Positions 18,733 through 28,425 of a stretch of 64,000 nt of DNA are shown here, in pieces. Numbering within the stretch: the stretch's first letter is position 1; each line of letters begins with the position of its first letter. A program made the translations under genes and the position numbers. The DNA comes from Bradyrhizobium sp. dw_78 (GTDB lineage: Bacteria; Pseudomonadota; Alphaproteobacteria; Rhizobiales; Xanthobacteraceae): NCBI RefSeq assembly GCF_018449525.1, contig NZ_JAAVUS010000002.1, forward strand, positions 1-64,000, in the 5' to 3' direction. A model generated the notes under the pieces. The model had not been told where the DNA came from, made no database searches, and saw only the letters and a program-made list of their open reading frames with translations.

Positions 18733-20373
18733 TCACGATACAGGCTCAGCCGCATGCGACTGCTCCCAATGAGCTCCGGGCACTGCGGCAAACAGCGCAC
18801 GGGTATAGGGATGCGACGGTGCGGCGTATACGTCAGCCGCCTCCCCCATTTCGACAATTCGGCCCGCGCGCATCACCGCGATACGGTCGCAGACCTGCAA
18901 GGCCACGCGCAGATCGTGAGTCACGAACAACATGCTGAGACCAAGCTTGCCCTTGATGTTCGCCAGCAATTGCAGCACCTGCGCCTGCACCGAGACGTCC
19001 AGCGCGGAGACCGGCTCGTCCGCCACCAAAATCTCCGGCTCCAGCGCCAACGCCCGCGCGATGCCGATGCGCTGCCGCTGGCCGCCGGAGAATTCGTGCG
19101 GGTATCGCTCGGCCGCCGTCTCCTGAAGCCCGACGAGATTCAGCAGTTCGGCCACGCGCGCCCGCGTCGCGGCGCGGCTCATGCCGTGAATCAGCGGCCC
19201 TTCGGCGATGATGTCGCCGACGCGCTGTCGCGGATCGAGCGAGGCATAGGGGTCCTGGAACACCATCTGCATCCGCCGCCGGTAGGGCCGCAATTGCCGT
19301 CGGCCGAGCCGCGCCAGCGCTTCTCCACCCAGCAGGATCTCGCCGGAATCGACCCGGGCCAGACAGGTCAGGATACGGGCTAAAGTTGACTTGCCGGAGC
19401 CGGACTCGCCCACCAGGCCCAGCGTCTCGCCACGCCGCAGCACAAGACTGACATCGTCGAGCGCCACCGTGGCGCTGCCGCCGAAGCCGCGCCGCGGATA
19501 GGTCTTGCGCAGGTTGCGCGCTTCCAGAAGCGGCGGCCCCAGATTGCCCGCGCGACGGCGCGGCGCCTGCAACCGCGGCACCGCGGCCAGCAGCAAACGC
19601 GTGTAGGGATGGACCGGCGAACGCAGCACATCGTCACGCCGGCCCTCCTCCACCAGCCGACCGCGTTGCAACACCGCGACCCGGTCGGCGATATCCGCCA
19701 CCACGCCGAAATCATGGGTGATGAACAGCACCGAGGTGCCGCGCTCGCGCTGAAGTTCGCGCAATTGCGCCAGGATCTGCGCCTGGGTGGTGACGTCGAG
19801 GGCCGTGGTGGGCTCGTCTGCGATCAGCAATTTCGGCCCCAACGCCAACGCCATGGCAATCACCATACGCTGACGCTGACCGCCGGATAATTGATGCGGA
19901 TAGGCGCGGTACAGCCGCTCCGGATCTGGCAGATGCACGTCGGCCAGCAATTGCACCACGCGTTCGCGCCGCGCCCGGCGCGACAGATCGGTGTGGAGGC
20001 GAAATACTTCATCGACCTGGCGCCCGACCCGATGCAGCGGATTGAGCGCCGTCATCGGCTCCTGGAATATCATCCCGATCTCCGCCCCGCGGATCGCGCG
20101 CAACCGCGTCTCGTCCGCCTGGACGAGGTCGGTGGCGCCGAAGCGCAGCGCACCGGCGGCGATACGCACCCGCGGCGGCAGCAACCCCAGCACGGCGCGG
20201 GCGACCATCGACTTGCCGGAGCCGGATTCACCGACCAGGCAGGTGATCTCCCCCGGATTCAACTTGAGGTCCAGTTGCTCGACGGCGTGGGGCCGGTCGG
20301 CGCCGGGCGGCAAGGCAATGCTCAAGCCCTCGATCGACAGCGCGGGTGGCCCCAAGGCAAAGGCGTCGTTCAT
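18733..20373 (-). CDS. Peptide-type ABC importer, fused double ATPase (DppD-DppF/GsiA type)
   Basis: 546 residues holding two complete ATPase domains: the first with [21 protein letters not shown] and [13 protein letters not shown]; the second with [21 protein letters not shown] and [13 protein letters not shown]. Both carry the oligopeptide-type C-terminal HPYTR segments. It energises uptake with the two permeases directly upstream. The start ATG at 20373 overlaps the stop of the permease gene; the same frame stays open much further upstream but only as an out-of-frame shadow of that permease. The second importer in this window (26429-31862) has these two ATPases as separate genes. Confidence 0.94.
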   Translation of the reverse strand: MNDAFALGPPALSIEGLSIALPPGADRPHAVEQLDLKLNPGEITCLVGESGSGKSMVARAVLGLLPPRVRIAAGALRFGATDLVQADETRLRAIRGAEIGMIFQEPMTALNPLHRVGRQVDEVFRLHTDLSRRARRERVVQLLADVHLPDPERLYRAYPHQLSGGQRQRMVIAMALALGPKLLIADEPTTALDVTTQAQILAQLRELQRERGTSVLFITHDFGVVADIADRVAVLQRGRLVEEGRRDDVLRSPVHPYTRLLLAAVPRLQAPRRRAGNLGPPLLEARNLRKTYPRRGFGGSATVALDDVSLVLRRGETLGLVGESGSGKSTLARILTCLARVDSGEILLGGEALARLGRRQLRPYRRRMQMVFQDPYASLDPRQRVGDIIAEGPLIHGMSRAATRARVAELLNLVGLQETAAERYPHEFSGGQRQRIGIARALALEPEILVADEPVSALDVSVQAQVLQLLANIKGKLGLSMLFVTHDLRVALQVCDRIAVMRAGRIVEMGEAADVYAAPSHPYTRALFAAVPGAHWEQSHAAEPVS

Positions 20374-21203
20374 CGATCGCGCAGCCTCGGGTTCAACGCC
20401 TCGTTCAGACCATCGCCGATCAGATTGATCGCCAGCACCGTCGCCACGATGGCAAGGCCGGGAAAGGTGCAGATCCACCAGGCCGAGCGCAGCACCTCGC
20501 GCCCGGCGCTGATCATCAACCCCCAGCTCATCAGATTCGGATCGCCAAGGCCGAGAAAGGACAGGCCGGACTCGAACAGAATGACGTTGGCGACCAAAAG
20601 CGAGCCCACGGCGATCAATGGCGAGGCGCAGTTCGGCAGCAAATGACGGAAGACGATGCGTCCGTCGCCGGCGCCGAGGCCAACGCAAGCCAGCACGAAT
20701 TCGCGCCCGCCCAGCGAAGCGAATTCGCCGCGCGCCAGCCGCGCGATGCCAGGCCAGGACACCAGCGTGATGGCGGCGATCTCGCTGTCGGCCGAGGGCG
20801 AGAGGATCGCGACCAAGAGGATCGCCAATATGAAAGACGGAATGGTCTGGAACAATTCGGTGATCCGCATCAGCGCCAGGTCCGGCTTGCCGCGATAGTA
20901 ACCGGCCACCGCGCCTATCAGCACTCCGAGCACGACGGCGGCGAGCGTCGCCACGACGCCGATCATGAGCGAGGTGCGCGCGCCATAGACGATGCCGGCG
21001 GCGACGTCGCGGCCCAGCGTATCGGTGCCGAGCAGGAAGCGGCCGCCGGGCGGCTGCAACGGCGGCCCCGCCAGCGCAAAGGCGCCGGCCGGATACAGGA
21101 CGGGGGCCGCCGCGGCCATCGTCAGCACCAGCAGCAGCACCACCGCGCCCAGAAGCGCCAGGCGATTGCGGGCAAAGCGGAGCAACGCATCCTGCATGTT
21201 CAC
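20370..21203 (-). CDS. Peptide-type ABC permease (DppC family)
   Basis: 277 residues from a GTG whose codon overlaps the upstream stop (GTGA); an ATG six bases on (21197) is an alternative. Typical DppC features: one N-terminal membrane segment, the periplasmic LGTDTLGRDV motif, then about five more segments and the EAA loop region (LVSWPGIARLARGE). It pairs with the DppB-type permease at 21200-22171 as the channel of the first peptide-type importer. Confidence 0.93.
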   Translation of the reverse strand: MNMQDALLRFARNRLALLGAVVLLLVLTMAAAAPVLYPAGAFALAGPPLQPPGGRFLLGTDTLGRDVAAGIVYGARTSLMIGVVATLAAVVLGVLIGAVAGYYRGKPDLALMRITELFQTIPSFILAILLVAILSPSADSEIAAITLVSWPGIARLARGEFASLGGREFVLACVGLGAGDGRIVFRHLLPNCASPLIAVGSLLVANVILFESGLSFLGLGDPNLMSWGLMISAGREVLRSAWWICTFPGLAIVATVLAINLIGDGLNEALNPRLRDR

Positions 21204-22171
21204 ATATCCATGCGCGGATCGAGCGCGACATAAGCGAGGTCGACCATCAGGTTGATCGCCACCACGACGCAGGCCGAGACCAGGAATATCCCGAGCAGCA
21301 GGTTCAAATCCCGCCCCTGCAGCGCGGCGAAGGCCAGCGTTCCGATGCCGGGCCAGCCGAACACCGATTCCACGATCACCGACCCGCCGATCAGGTTACC
21401 GGCCTGCACGCCGGCCATCGTCACCACCGGCAGCAAGGCGTTGCGCAGGATGTGGCCGAAGATGATGCCGAGCTCGGTCTGTCCCTTGGCGCGCGCGGTG
21501 ACGACGTAATCCATGTTCATCTGCTCGATCACGGAAGCGCGCATCACCCGCGTGTAGAGCGCGAGATAGAACAGCGCCAGCGACAGCGCAGGCATGATCA
21601 GGTGACGGCCGACATCCAGCGCATAGGCGCGTCCCTCATAGAACGAGCCGATCGTCTCATAGCCGCTGGTGGGCAGCCATCCCAGCCGGATCGACAGCAG
21701 CACGATCAGCATCAGGCCAAGCCAGAACGACGGCGTCGCCGATGCGAGCAGCGCCAGTATCGAACTGGCGCCGTCGCGCCAGCTGTTGCGTCCGGTGCCG
21801 GCCAGCAGGCCGAGCAGGATGCCGGCGCCGACGGAAATGACGAAGGCGGTTCCCATCAGCAGCAGGGTCGGACCAAGCCGGTCGAGGATCAGGGTGAGCA
21901 CCGGCTCGTCGTTGCGGAAGGAATAGCCGAGATCGAGCGTGGCGACGTTGACCACGTAGTGCCAGAGCTGCAGCGGCAAGGACTGATCGAGCCCGAATTT
22001 GTGGCGCAGCATCGCCATGTATTCCGGCGTGGCGCTGCCGCCCTCGCCCGCCATCACCGAAGCCGGATCGCCCGGCGCGAGATGGATCAGGAAGAAGTTC
22101 AGAACGGCGATACTGAACAATACCGGCACCGCCAGCGCCAGCCGTCCGCCGGCATAGATCCAGCGCCGCAT
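21200..22171 (-). CDS. Peptide-type ABC permease (DppB family)
   Basis: 323 residues; N-terminal RLALAVPVLFSIAVLNFFL membrane segment followed by LAPGDP, a DppB hallmark, and about five further membrane spans. The C-terminal ALDPRMDM is typical of the family. It is separated from the upstream binding-protein gene by 111 bp that contain a terminator-like hairpin and a palindromic repeat, which may lower expression of the membrane parts relative to the binding protein. Confidence 0.93.
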   Translation of the reverse strand: MRRWIYAGGRLALAVPVLFSIAVLNFFLIHLAPGDPASVMAGEGGSATPEYMAMLRHKFGLDQSLPLQLWHYVVNVATLDLGYSFRNDEPVLTLILDRLGPTLLLMGTAFVISVGAGILLGLLAGTGRNSWRDGASSILALLASATPSFWLGLMLIVLLSIRLGWLPTSGYETIGSFYEGRAYALDVGRHLIMPALSLALFYLALYTRVMRASVIEQMNMDYVVTARAKGQTELGIIFGHILRNALLPVVTMAGVQAGNLIGGSVIVESVFGWPGIGTLAFAALQGRDLNLLLGIFLVSACVVVAINLMVDLAYVALDPRMDM

Positions 22172-22187
22172 CAGATAACCCCGCTAG

Positions 22188-22234
22188 TGCGTTTTCGAGC
22201 GAAGTGGGATTCCGGTTCGCGTGAGGAAAACGCA
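22188..22234. repeat. Intergenic palindromic repeat element (copy 1)
   Basis: TGCGTTTTC (22188-22196) pairs with GAAAACGCA (22226-22234), and inside it GCGAA (22199-22203) pairs with TTCGC (22216-22220), giving a bulged hairpin of about 47 bases. The core TTTTCGAGCGAA...CCGGTTCGC closely resembles the palindrome at 63686-63722. I associate such elements with dispersed intergenic repeats of Bradyrhizobium-like genomes; that link is from memory. Confidence 0.65.
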
Positions 22235-22249
22235 TCAAAACAAAATGTT

Positions 22250-22284
22250 AGAGCCTGGTTCTGCTTCAATCAGAACCGGGCTCT
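22250..22284 (-). terminator. Terminator-like hairpin behind binding-protein gene
   Basis: AGAGCCTGGTTCTG (22250-22263) pairs with CAGAACCGGGCTCT (22271-22284) as a 14-bp stem with one G-U/mismatch position and a 7-base loop. On the minus strand it begins at the stop codon of the gene at 22283-23890 and is followed by a T-rich run (TAACATTTTGTTTTG). It is probably an intrinsic or partial terminator between the binding protein and the permease genes. Confidence 0.55.
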
Positions 22285-23890
22285 AGTGCTCGATCCATGC
22301 GCGCTCGAACGCCGAATAGGTTCCGAGCGGCCCGGTTGTCGCATCATGGAGCTTTCGGTTGAACACCGTCACGTACTGAACCTCGCTCAACCAGATCACC
22401 GGCGAGTCGGTCACCAGGATCTTCTGAATCCGGTGATAGATATCGGCCCGCTTGACAGGATCGACTTCCTGGGCGCCGGCGGCGAACAGATCGTCCACTT
22501 CCTTGTTGCTGTAGAATGTGTTGTTGACGAAATCGACGCCCTTGCGGATCTGGCTCGTGACATATTGGCGCTGCACGCCGATCACCGGGTCGGCGAGATT
22601 GTTGAAGAACGGCTCGCTCATGTCGTAATCGTAATTGGTATAGACACGGCGCAGCCACGCGCCGGTGTCTTCGCTGCGCAGCGTCAGGTCGATGCCGACC
22701 GCCGCGAGAGCCTGCTTCAGATACTCGGCCTGGCGCATCCATTGCTGGCCGAACGAGTTCACCTCAAGCGTGGCCGCGAAACGCATCCCATCGGCCTTGC
22801 GCGGCAATCCGGCCTCGTCGAGCAGCTTGTTGGCGATGGCAATGCGATCCGGAACGTCGAAGCGCAGCACCTCGTCGGTGTAGAGGCCCGAAGGCTTGAA
22901 GTTGGAGCTGAGCGGCCCGGTCGCGGGCTTGCCGAAGCCGTACTGCACATTATCGATGATGAACTTGCGATCGATCGCATAGGCGATCGCCTGCCGCACC
23001 TCGCGCTTGTCGAACGGCGGACGATGCTCGTTCATCTCGATTTCGCTGAGGCCCGACGTCATTTCGTAACCCTTGCTGGTCGTGTCCAGCGCCGGGTTCG
23101 CTTGCAGCCGCTTGACGTCGGAATAGTTCACCGAACTGTAGGCGGCATATTGCACCTCGCCGGTTTCCAGCGCCGCCGACCGGGTGGAAGCATCGGGAAT
23201 GAAGCGGGCGACGATATGATCGAGATAAGGCAGCCCTGCCTGCCAATAGTTCGGGTTGCGATCGAGACGAACATATTGGCCGCGCTCCCAGGCGCCGAAC
23301 TTGAACGGTCCTGTGCCGATCGGCTTGTTGGCGGTCGGGTTGGCTGCCGGGTCGGTGTTCTCGAACGCCGACTTGGAGACAATGGGCGCGTCGTAACCGG
23401 AGAGCGCCATCATCAGATAAGGCGCCGGATGATTGAAATGGAATACCGCGGTCATCGGGTCGGGCGTGTCGATCGCACTGAGATCGCCCAGCACGACCGG
23501 CGCGCGCGGATGCACCTTCTTGAGCACTTCCATGAAGCTGTACTGAACGTCGGCGCTGGTGAATTTCGCGCCATTGTGGAACGTCACGCCGTCTCGCAGG
23601 TGAAACGTAACGGTCAGGCCGTCAGGCGAGACTTCCCATGAGGTAGCCAACTTCGGCACCGGCTTGAGGTCCCAATCATAGCTCACCAGACCTTCATAGA
23701 CCTGACAGGCCACCGGACAGACGTTGCCGGCGACCGACATATAAGAGGCAAGTGTCGCCGGCTCGGGCTGGACAATCATCACCATCGTGCCGCCGCGCTG
23801 CGGCTCCTGCGCCCGCGCAGCCGTCGCAAGAACGGCCACCGCGGCGGCAGCAAACAGCGCGCGTAGCGGCGCATTGAATCTTCGAAACAT
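22283..23890 (-). CDS. Peptide-type ABC substrate-binding protein (SBP family 5)
   Basis: 535 residues. The N-terminal signal peptide (residues about 1-27, ALFAAAAVAVLATAARAQ) exports it to the periplasm. The mature protein shows the DppA/OppA family pattern: EGLVSYDWDLKPVPKLATSW, LRDGVTFHNGAKFTSADV, IGTGPFKF, and NPNYWQ. ATG at 23890 is chosen because the signal peptide begins there with GGAG upstream; a longer frame to 23977 adds non-signal sequence. A 7-bp palindrome (CGCCGCT-g-AGCGGCG, 23913-23927) lies in its leader. First gene of the first peptide-type importer operon. Confidence 0.93.
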   Translation of the reverse strand: MFRRFNAPLRALFAAAAVAVLATAARAQEPQRGGTMVMIVQPEPATLASYMSVAGNVCPVACQVYEGLVSYDWDLKPVPKLATSWEVSPDGLTVTFHLRDGVTFHNGAKFTSADVQYSFMEVLKKVHPRAPVVLGDLSAIDTPDPMTAVFHFNHPAPYLMMALSGYDAPIVSKSAFENTDPAANPTANKPIGTGPFKFGAWERGQYVRLDRNPNYWQAGLPYLDHIVARFIPDASTRSAALETGEVQYAAYSSVNYSDVKRLQANPALDTTSKGYEMTSGLSEIEMNEHRPPFDKREVRQAIAYAIDRKFIIDNVQYGFGKPATGPLSSNFKPSGLYTDEVLRFDVPDRIAIANKLLDEAGLPRKADGMRFAATLEVNSFGQQWMRQAEYLKQALAAVGIDLTLRSEDTGAWLRRVYTNYDYDMSEPFFNNLADPVIGVQRQYVTSQIRKGVDFVNNTFYSNKEVDDLFAAGAQEVDPVKRADIYHRIQKILVTDSPVIWLSEVQYVTVFNRKLHDATTGPLGTYSAFERAWIEH

Positions 23891-24132
23891 TCGATGAAGG
23901 CTCCAGATGGTTCGCCGCTGAGCGGCGCGCGGGGAATGCGCTGACGACCCGCTCCCAGCAAGCAAGACATATGCCATTCACGGATTCGTGAGGTTCGCCA
24001 CGGCCATCGGCGCGCCGCGATGAGATTGCAACCTGAGAGAATTCCGCAATCGACGCGCGCCACACATCTATGTCTCGATAAGAAAGACACTGCACCGGCA
24101 TGAACAGCGCGCTGCCGGTCGCACCGATCGGC

Positions 24133-24594
24133 CTATGCGTTCATGAGCGGCAATTCGGTGGTCGACTTGATCTGCTCCATCGTGAACATCGACGATACGT
24201 CGTGCAGATCAATCTTGGCGATCAGGCGCTGGTAAAGATCGTCATAGGCGCGGATATCGGACACCACCGCGCGGATCAGATAATCGACGTCGCCGCTAAG
24301 GCGATAGAAATCCACCACCTCGGGAAAGCCGACGACGATCTTGCGGAATTTCTGCACCCACTCGGCGTTGTGCTGGTTGGTCTTGACCGCGATGAAGACG
24401 CTGACGCCGAGGTTGAGTTTTTCCGCATCCAGCAGCGCGACCCGGCGCTTGATATAGCCCATGCTTTCAAGCTTCTGGATCCGGCGCCAGCAGGGTGTCG
24501 AACTCAACCCGACCCGCTCGGCGATTTCCTGCATCGACGCGCTGCTGTCCACCTGCAGGATCGCGAGGATCTTGCGATCGAGTTCGCTGAGCAT
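24133..24594 (-). CDS. Lrp/AsnC-family transcriptional regulator
   Basis: 153 residues: N-terminal helix-turn-helix (LDRKILAILQVD, MQEIAERVGLSSTPCWRRIQKLE) and C-terminal RAM ligand-binding domain (FPEVVDFYRLSGDVDYLIRAVV). The ATG at 24594 has GGAG seven bases upstream; the TTG at 24606 is less likely. It lies just upstream of the first peptide-type importer in the same direction, so it probably senses an amino acid or related metabolite and controls that operon and/or itself. A concentric palindrome sits immediately upstream (24623-24693). Confidence 0.93.
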   Translation of the reverse strand: MLSELDRKILAILQVDSSASMQEIAERVGLSSTPCWRRIQKLESMGYIKRRVALLDAEKLNLGVSVFIAVKTNQHNAEWVQKFRKIVVGFPEVVDFYRLSGDVDYLIRAVVSDIRAYDDLYQRLIAKIDLHDVSSMFTMEQIKSTTELPLMNA

Positions 24595-24622
24595 GTCGGT
24601 CTCCAATCCAGGCAGAGTACGG

Positions 24623-24693
24623 AAATTTATACTATCCGCTACTGAATTTGAGCAATGATATTGCTAGATTTCTTGGTCGGCGAGTATAAATTT
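24623..24693. promoter_or_regulatory. Concentric palindrome upstream of the lrp-like gene
   Basis: AAATTTATACT (24623-24633) and AGTATAAATTT (24683-24693) are a perfect 11-bp inverted repeat. Exactly at the same centre (24658) lies a second palindrome, GCAAT-gat-ATTGC (24652-24664). On the minus strand TTGCTC and TATAAA separated by 18 bp, inside the element, resemble a promoter. The symmetry and AT-richness suit binding by an Lrp octamer and autoregulation. Confidence 0.55.
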
Positions 24694-24892
24694 TTATCAA
24701 CGCCTGCGCAAACTTGCAGCAAGAAGGTTACGCCAGCCCGGAAAGGGGCTCACGTGCAATTCCAGGTTTGGTCGGGTTACTGAACGACAGCGGCGATCAC
24801 CGCCGCGACGCGCGAGTTTTTGCGGGAGAAAGCGGCCTACGGGCGCTGACCGCCGCCGACGCGACCGGGTGCGATCTTGCCCGACAGCGCCG

Positions 24893-26401
24893 TCACACCG
24901 ACCAGCCCTGGGCCGCTTCAAGCGAACGCGCTCGCGCGATCAGGGATTTGCGGTCGATCTTGTTGGTGCCGGCCCAGGGCAGTTCGTTGACGAATTCGAT
25001 TCGGCGCGGATGCTGATAGGCCGGCCCGTTGGCGATGGTGAACTTCCGTATCTCCTCGGCGCTCGGCCTGGCATCGGCGCGTGTAACGATGAAGGCGACC
25101 GGGACCTGGCTGCGCTCCTCGTCCGGCAACGGCACTACCGCCGCCTGCTGCACCTGCGGATGACGTTCGAGCAGCTTCTCGACCTCGCCCGGATAGATGT
25201 TCTCGCCCGAACAGACGAACATGTCGTCGGCACGGCCGACGAAATAATAGAATCCATTGTCGTCGCGCCGCATCACGTCGCCGCTGTAGTACCAGCCATC
25301 GATGATCGCCTTCGCCGTCTGCTCCGGCAAATGATGGTAGTGGTCCATCAGCGACGGGTTACGCATCAGCAGAACGCCCTCGTTCTCGCTGCCATTGACG
25401 AGCTTGACGCTGTCGAGCGTGATCGGATAGCCCAATGACAGCGGTGGCGTCGGAATGCCGTTCGGATGCGGTCCGAACACCGCGGGCCCGGCCTCGGTGG
25501 TGCCGTAGCCGATCGAGATCGTCACGTTGGGCAGCGCCTGCTTGATCTTGTCCCACAGTCCCATCGTCATCGGCGCCGAACCCAGCATCAGCCGGCGGAC
25601 CGAGGTGATGTCGTTCCGCGCCAGCAGCTCGGTCTCCTTGACCACCCTCGCCCACATCGTGGGCACGGCTCCGGCCGCGGTCACCTTATATTTCGCGATC
25701 GCCTCGATATAGCTGCGAGTCTCGAACGCCGGCAGCAGCACCACCGAGGCGTTGCTGGCAAAGATAGTCTTGAGCGCAAACAGCCCGTTCATGTGGAACA
25801 GCGGCTGCGCGATGACATAGCGCTCGGCTTCATTGAGAGCGCCGCCGGTGCGGATCGAAATCGCCCAGAGCTGGCCATAGTGTGACAGTGGCACGCCTTT
25901 GGGCCGACCGGTCGAACCGGACGTGTAGAGCATCTGGCCGACCTCGTCGGGACCCGCCGTCACGCTGGTAAAATCGCCGGGCATGATGGTCGCGGCAAAC
26001 CCGTTCGGGCCGGTGTCGTCGAAGTCGATGACCGGAATAGTGTCGCGCACGATCCCGCGGCTCGCTGCGTCAACAAAGGCCAGCGCAATGGCGGCATCGT
26101 CCATCACATAATCGGCGGTCTCGCGTGGCAATTTGATATTGACCGGCACGGCCACGCAGCCGGCCCGCATGATGCCGAAATAAGCGATGGCATATTCGGC
26201 CCGGTTTAACGACGCGATCGCGATATGGGTGCCGCGGGCGAAGCCCCGCTCGGACAGATAATTCGCAACGCCATTGGCGAGGCGATCGACCTGCCGATGA
26301 GTGTAGATCCTCGGGCCGCCGGGCAAGGCGAGGTCGACGATGGCCTCCTTGTCGAGATCGGCGCTGCGGTCGACTAGATCACCAAGATTGTGCCAGCGCA
26401 T
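24893..26401 (-). CDS. AMP-forming acyl-CoA ligase
   Basis: 502 residues, ANL superfamily: converts a carboxylic acid to its CoA thioester through an acyl-adenylate. Motifs: LYTSGSTGRPKGVPLSH (phosphate-binding loop), YGTTEAGP, GWYYSGDVMRRDDNG, VGRADDMFVCSGENIYP, and NKIDRK with the catalytic C-terminal lysine. The substrate cannot be read from sequence. It is the last gene of the ten-gene minus-strand run that starts with the Asp/Glu-racemase-like gene, 27 bp behind the transporter ATPase, so the acid is probably imported by that transporter or made from its solute. Confidence 0.92.
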   Translation of the reverse strand: MRWHNLGDLVDRSADLDKEAIVDLALPGGPRIYTHRQVDRLANGVANYLSERGFARGTHIAIASLNRAEYAIAYFGIMRAGCVAVPVNIKLPRETADYVMDDAAIALAFVDAASRGIVRDTIPVIDFDDTGPNGFAATIMPGDFTSVTAGPDEVGQMLYTSGSTGRPKGVPLSHYGQLWAISIRTGGALNEAERYVIAQPLFHMNGLFALKTIFASNASVVLLPAFETRSYIEAIAKYKVTAAGAVPTMWARVVKETELLARNDITSVRRLMLGSAPMTMGLWDKIKQALPNVTISIGYGTTEAGPAVFGPHPNGIPTPPLSLGYPITLDSVKLVNGSENEGVLLMRNPSLMDHYHHLPEQTAKAIIDGWYYSGDVMRRDDNGFYYFVGRADDMFVCSGENIYPGEVEKLLERHPQVQQAAVVPLPDEERSQVPVAFIVTRADARPSAEEIRKFTIANGPAYQHPRRIEFVNELPWAGTNKIDRKSLIARARSLEAAQGWSV

Positions 26402-26428
26402 GGCAAGACTCCTTTTCCCCGAGATTGT

Positions 26429-27418
26429 TCATCGCGCCACGCTCACGGCCTGCGGCGCCTCGGCGGGCTGTTCGAGCAGGTCGTAGTGACAGGCCACCAT
26501 GCGGCCGCCGGACACGGCCCGCAGCACCGGCCGCTCCTGGCTGCAGCGCTCACGCGCCATCGGACAGCGGTCGTGGAAGCTGCAACCCGCCGGCGGATTG
26601 AGCGGACTTGGCAATTCGCCTTGCAGAATGCTCCTGGTCCGGCTGCGCGCCAGCTTCGGATCAGCGACCGGCGCGGCTGCCAGCAGCGCCTGCGTATAAG
26701 GATGCGCCGGCTTCCGCCAGAGATCGGCGCCACCGCCGCTTTCGACGATGCGGCCAAGATACATCACGATCAGCCGGTCGGAGACGTGCTCGATCACCGA
26801 CAGATCGTGCGAGATGAACAGATATGACACGCCGGTCTGCTGCTGCAAATCCTGCAGCAGGTTGATGACCTGGGCACGGACCGAGACGTCCAGCGCCGAC
26901 ACCGGCTCGTCGCAGATGATGACCTTCGGCCGCAGCGCCAGCGCGCGGGCTATTCCGATCCGCTGGCGCTGGCCGCCGGAGAATTCATGCGGGTAGCGCC
27001 GCGCCGCGTCCGCCGGCAACCCGACCTGCCGCATCAGCTCCGTGACCCGATCGCGGATGTCGCGGCGCAGCCATCCGGCGACGCTGAGCGGCTGACCGAT
27101 GATGGTGCCGATGTCGTGGCGCGGATTGAGCGAGCCGTAAGGGTCCTGAAAGATCATCTGCATGGTCTTGCGCACCGGCCTGAGCTGGGCGCCCTGCAGA
27201 TCGGTGATATCCTGGCCGTCGAGCATGACGCGGCCGTCGGAGCTCGGCACCAGGCGCATGATCGCCTTGGACAAGGTCGACTTGCCGCAGCCGGATTCGC
27301 CGACCAAACCGATGGTCTCGCCGGCCTCGAGTTCGAAGCTGACATCGTCAACCGCGCGCACCGTGCCCTGCGCACTCTGGTATTGCACGCAAAGGCTAAG
27401 TACCGACAGCAGCGACAT
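26429..27418 (-). CDS. Peptide-type ABC ATPase (DppF/OppF family)
   Basis: 329 residues. Walker [10 protein letters not shown], signature [12 protein letters not shown], Walker [14 protein letters not shown], and the OppF/DppF C-terminal cysteine-containing segment GCSFHDRCPMARERC, which in relatives may bind an iron-sulfur cluster. The start lies 23 bp inside the end of the DppD-type gene, so the two are coupled. It energises the second peptide-type importer. Confidence 0.93.
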   Translation of the reverse strand: MSLLSVLSLCVQYQSAQGTVRAVDDVSFELEAGETIGLVGESGCGKSTLSKAIMRLVPSSDGRVMLDGQDITDLQGAQLRPVRKTMQMIFQDPYGSLNPRHDIGTIIGQPLSVAGWLRRDIRDRVTELMRQVGLPADAARRYPHEFSGGQRQRIGIARALALRPKVIICDEPVSALDVSVRAQVINLLQDLQQQTGVSYLFISHDLSVIEHVSDRLIVMYLGRIVESGGGADLWRKPAHPYTQALLAAAPVADPKLARSRTRSILQGELPSPLNPPAGCSFHDRCPMARERCSQERPVLRAVSGGRMVACHYDLLEQPAEAPQAVSVAR

Positions 27419-28424
27419 GTCGCGACAACTCCTCTTCGGCGGCGAAACACGCCACGGTCCGGCCCGGCATTAGCGGCATCAAGGCCGGCCGCTCGGCGCG
27501 GCAGCGGTCGAAGGCATCGGGGCAGCGGTTCTGGAAGGCGCAGCCGGGCGGCAGTTCGGACAGAGCCGGAACGGCGCCGCTGATCTCGGCCAGCCTGGCA
27601 CCGTGCCGCCGCATCGCCGAAGGCGTGGCGCCGAGCAGGCCGCGCGTATAGCGATGCAGCGGCCGCTCGAACAACGCCTCGACCGGCGCCTCCTCGACCT
27701 TGCGGCCGGCATACATCACCACGACACGGTCGGCGGTCTCGGCGACGACACCGAGATCATGGGTGATGATGATCATTGCCATGCCGGAACTCGCCTGCAA
27801 TTCCTTCATCAGATCCAGGATCTGCGCCTGGATGGTGACGTCGAGCGCGGTGGTCGGCTCGTCGGCGATCAGCAGTTTCGGCCCGCAAGCGATCGCCATC
27901 GCGATCATCACGCGCTGGCTCATGCCGCCGGACATCTGGTGCGGAAAATCCTGCACCCGGCGTTCCGCGTCCGGAATGCGGACCCGCCGCAGCAATTCGA
28001 CCGCCCGGTTCAACGCCTCCTTGTGCGATACGTCGTTGTGCGACCGCACCGCTTCGATCAGTTGATCGCCGATGGTCACCACCGGATTGAGCGACGTCAT
28101 CGGATCCTGGAAGATCATCGAGATATCCTTGCCGCGCACACGCTGCATCGCGCGATCGGATAAGGCGGCAAGATCGCGTCCCATGAAACGTACCGCGCCG
28201 CCGACGATCCTGGCCGGCGGCCATGGCAACAGGCGCATCACGGCCAGCGCCGTCAGCGACTTGCCGCAGCCGGACTCGCCGACGACCGCCACGGTCTCGC
28301 CGGCCGCGACCGTCAGCGACAGGCCATCGACCGCGGGCAGCACGCCGCGCCGGGTGAACAGCGACACCTGCAGCCGGTCGATATCGAGGATCTGGGCGCT
28401 ATCAAGAACCTTGCTGAGACCCAT
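27396..28424 (-). CDS. Peptide-type ABC ATPase (DppD/OppD family)
   Basis: 342 residues. Walker [10 protein letters not shown], signature [12 protein letters not shown], Walker [14 protein letters not shown], and the C-terminal [15 protein letters not shown] cysteine segment. The ATG at 28424 lies one base after the upstream permease stop; the in-frame codon at 28475 would lie inside that permease and is rejected. Partner of the DppF-type ATPase that follows. Confidence 0.93.
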   Translation of the reverse strand: MGLSKVLDSAQILDIDRLQVSLFTRRGVLPAVDGLSLTVAAGETVAVVGESGCGKSLTALAVMRLLPWPPARIVGGAVRFMGRDLAALSDRAMQRVRGKDISMIFQDPMTSLNPVVTIGDQLIEAVRSHNDVSHKEALNRAVELLRRVRIPDAERRVQDFPHQMSGGMSQRVMIAMAIACGPKLLIADEPTTALDVTIQAQILDLMKELQASSGMAMIIITHDLGVVAETADRVVVMYAGRKVEEAPVEALFERPLHRYTRGLLGATPSAMRRHGARLAEISGAVPALSELPPGCAFQNRCPDAFDRCRAERPALMPLMPGRTVACFAAEEELSRHVAAVGT

Positions 28425-28425
28425 G

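Noticed and set aside
18654..18857. Upstream extension of the MetX-like gene
   Set aside because: It would overlap the ATPase gene end and lacks a Shine-Dalgarno sequence, while ATG 18653 has AGGAAAGG at good spacing.
21198..21231. N-terminal extension of the double ATPase frame up to 21231
   Set aside because: The extension from 20374 to 21231 is out-of-frame sequence of the DppC-type permease; the ATPase begins at the ATG overlapping that permease's stop.
21452..23641. Very long + strand open frame opposite the peptide-binding protein and permease genes
   Set aside because: It mirrors well-supported minus-strand genes, has no domain motifs, and is rich in Arg, Asp, His and Gln as expected of a GC-rich shadow.
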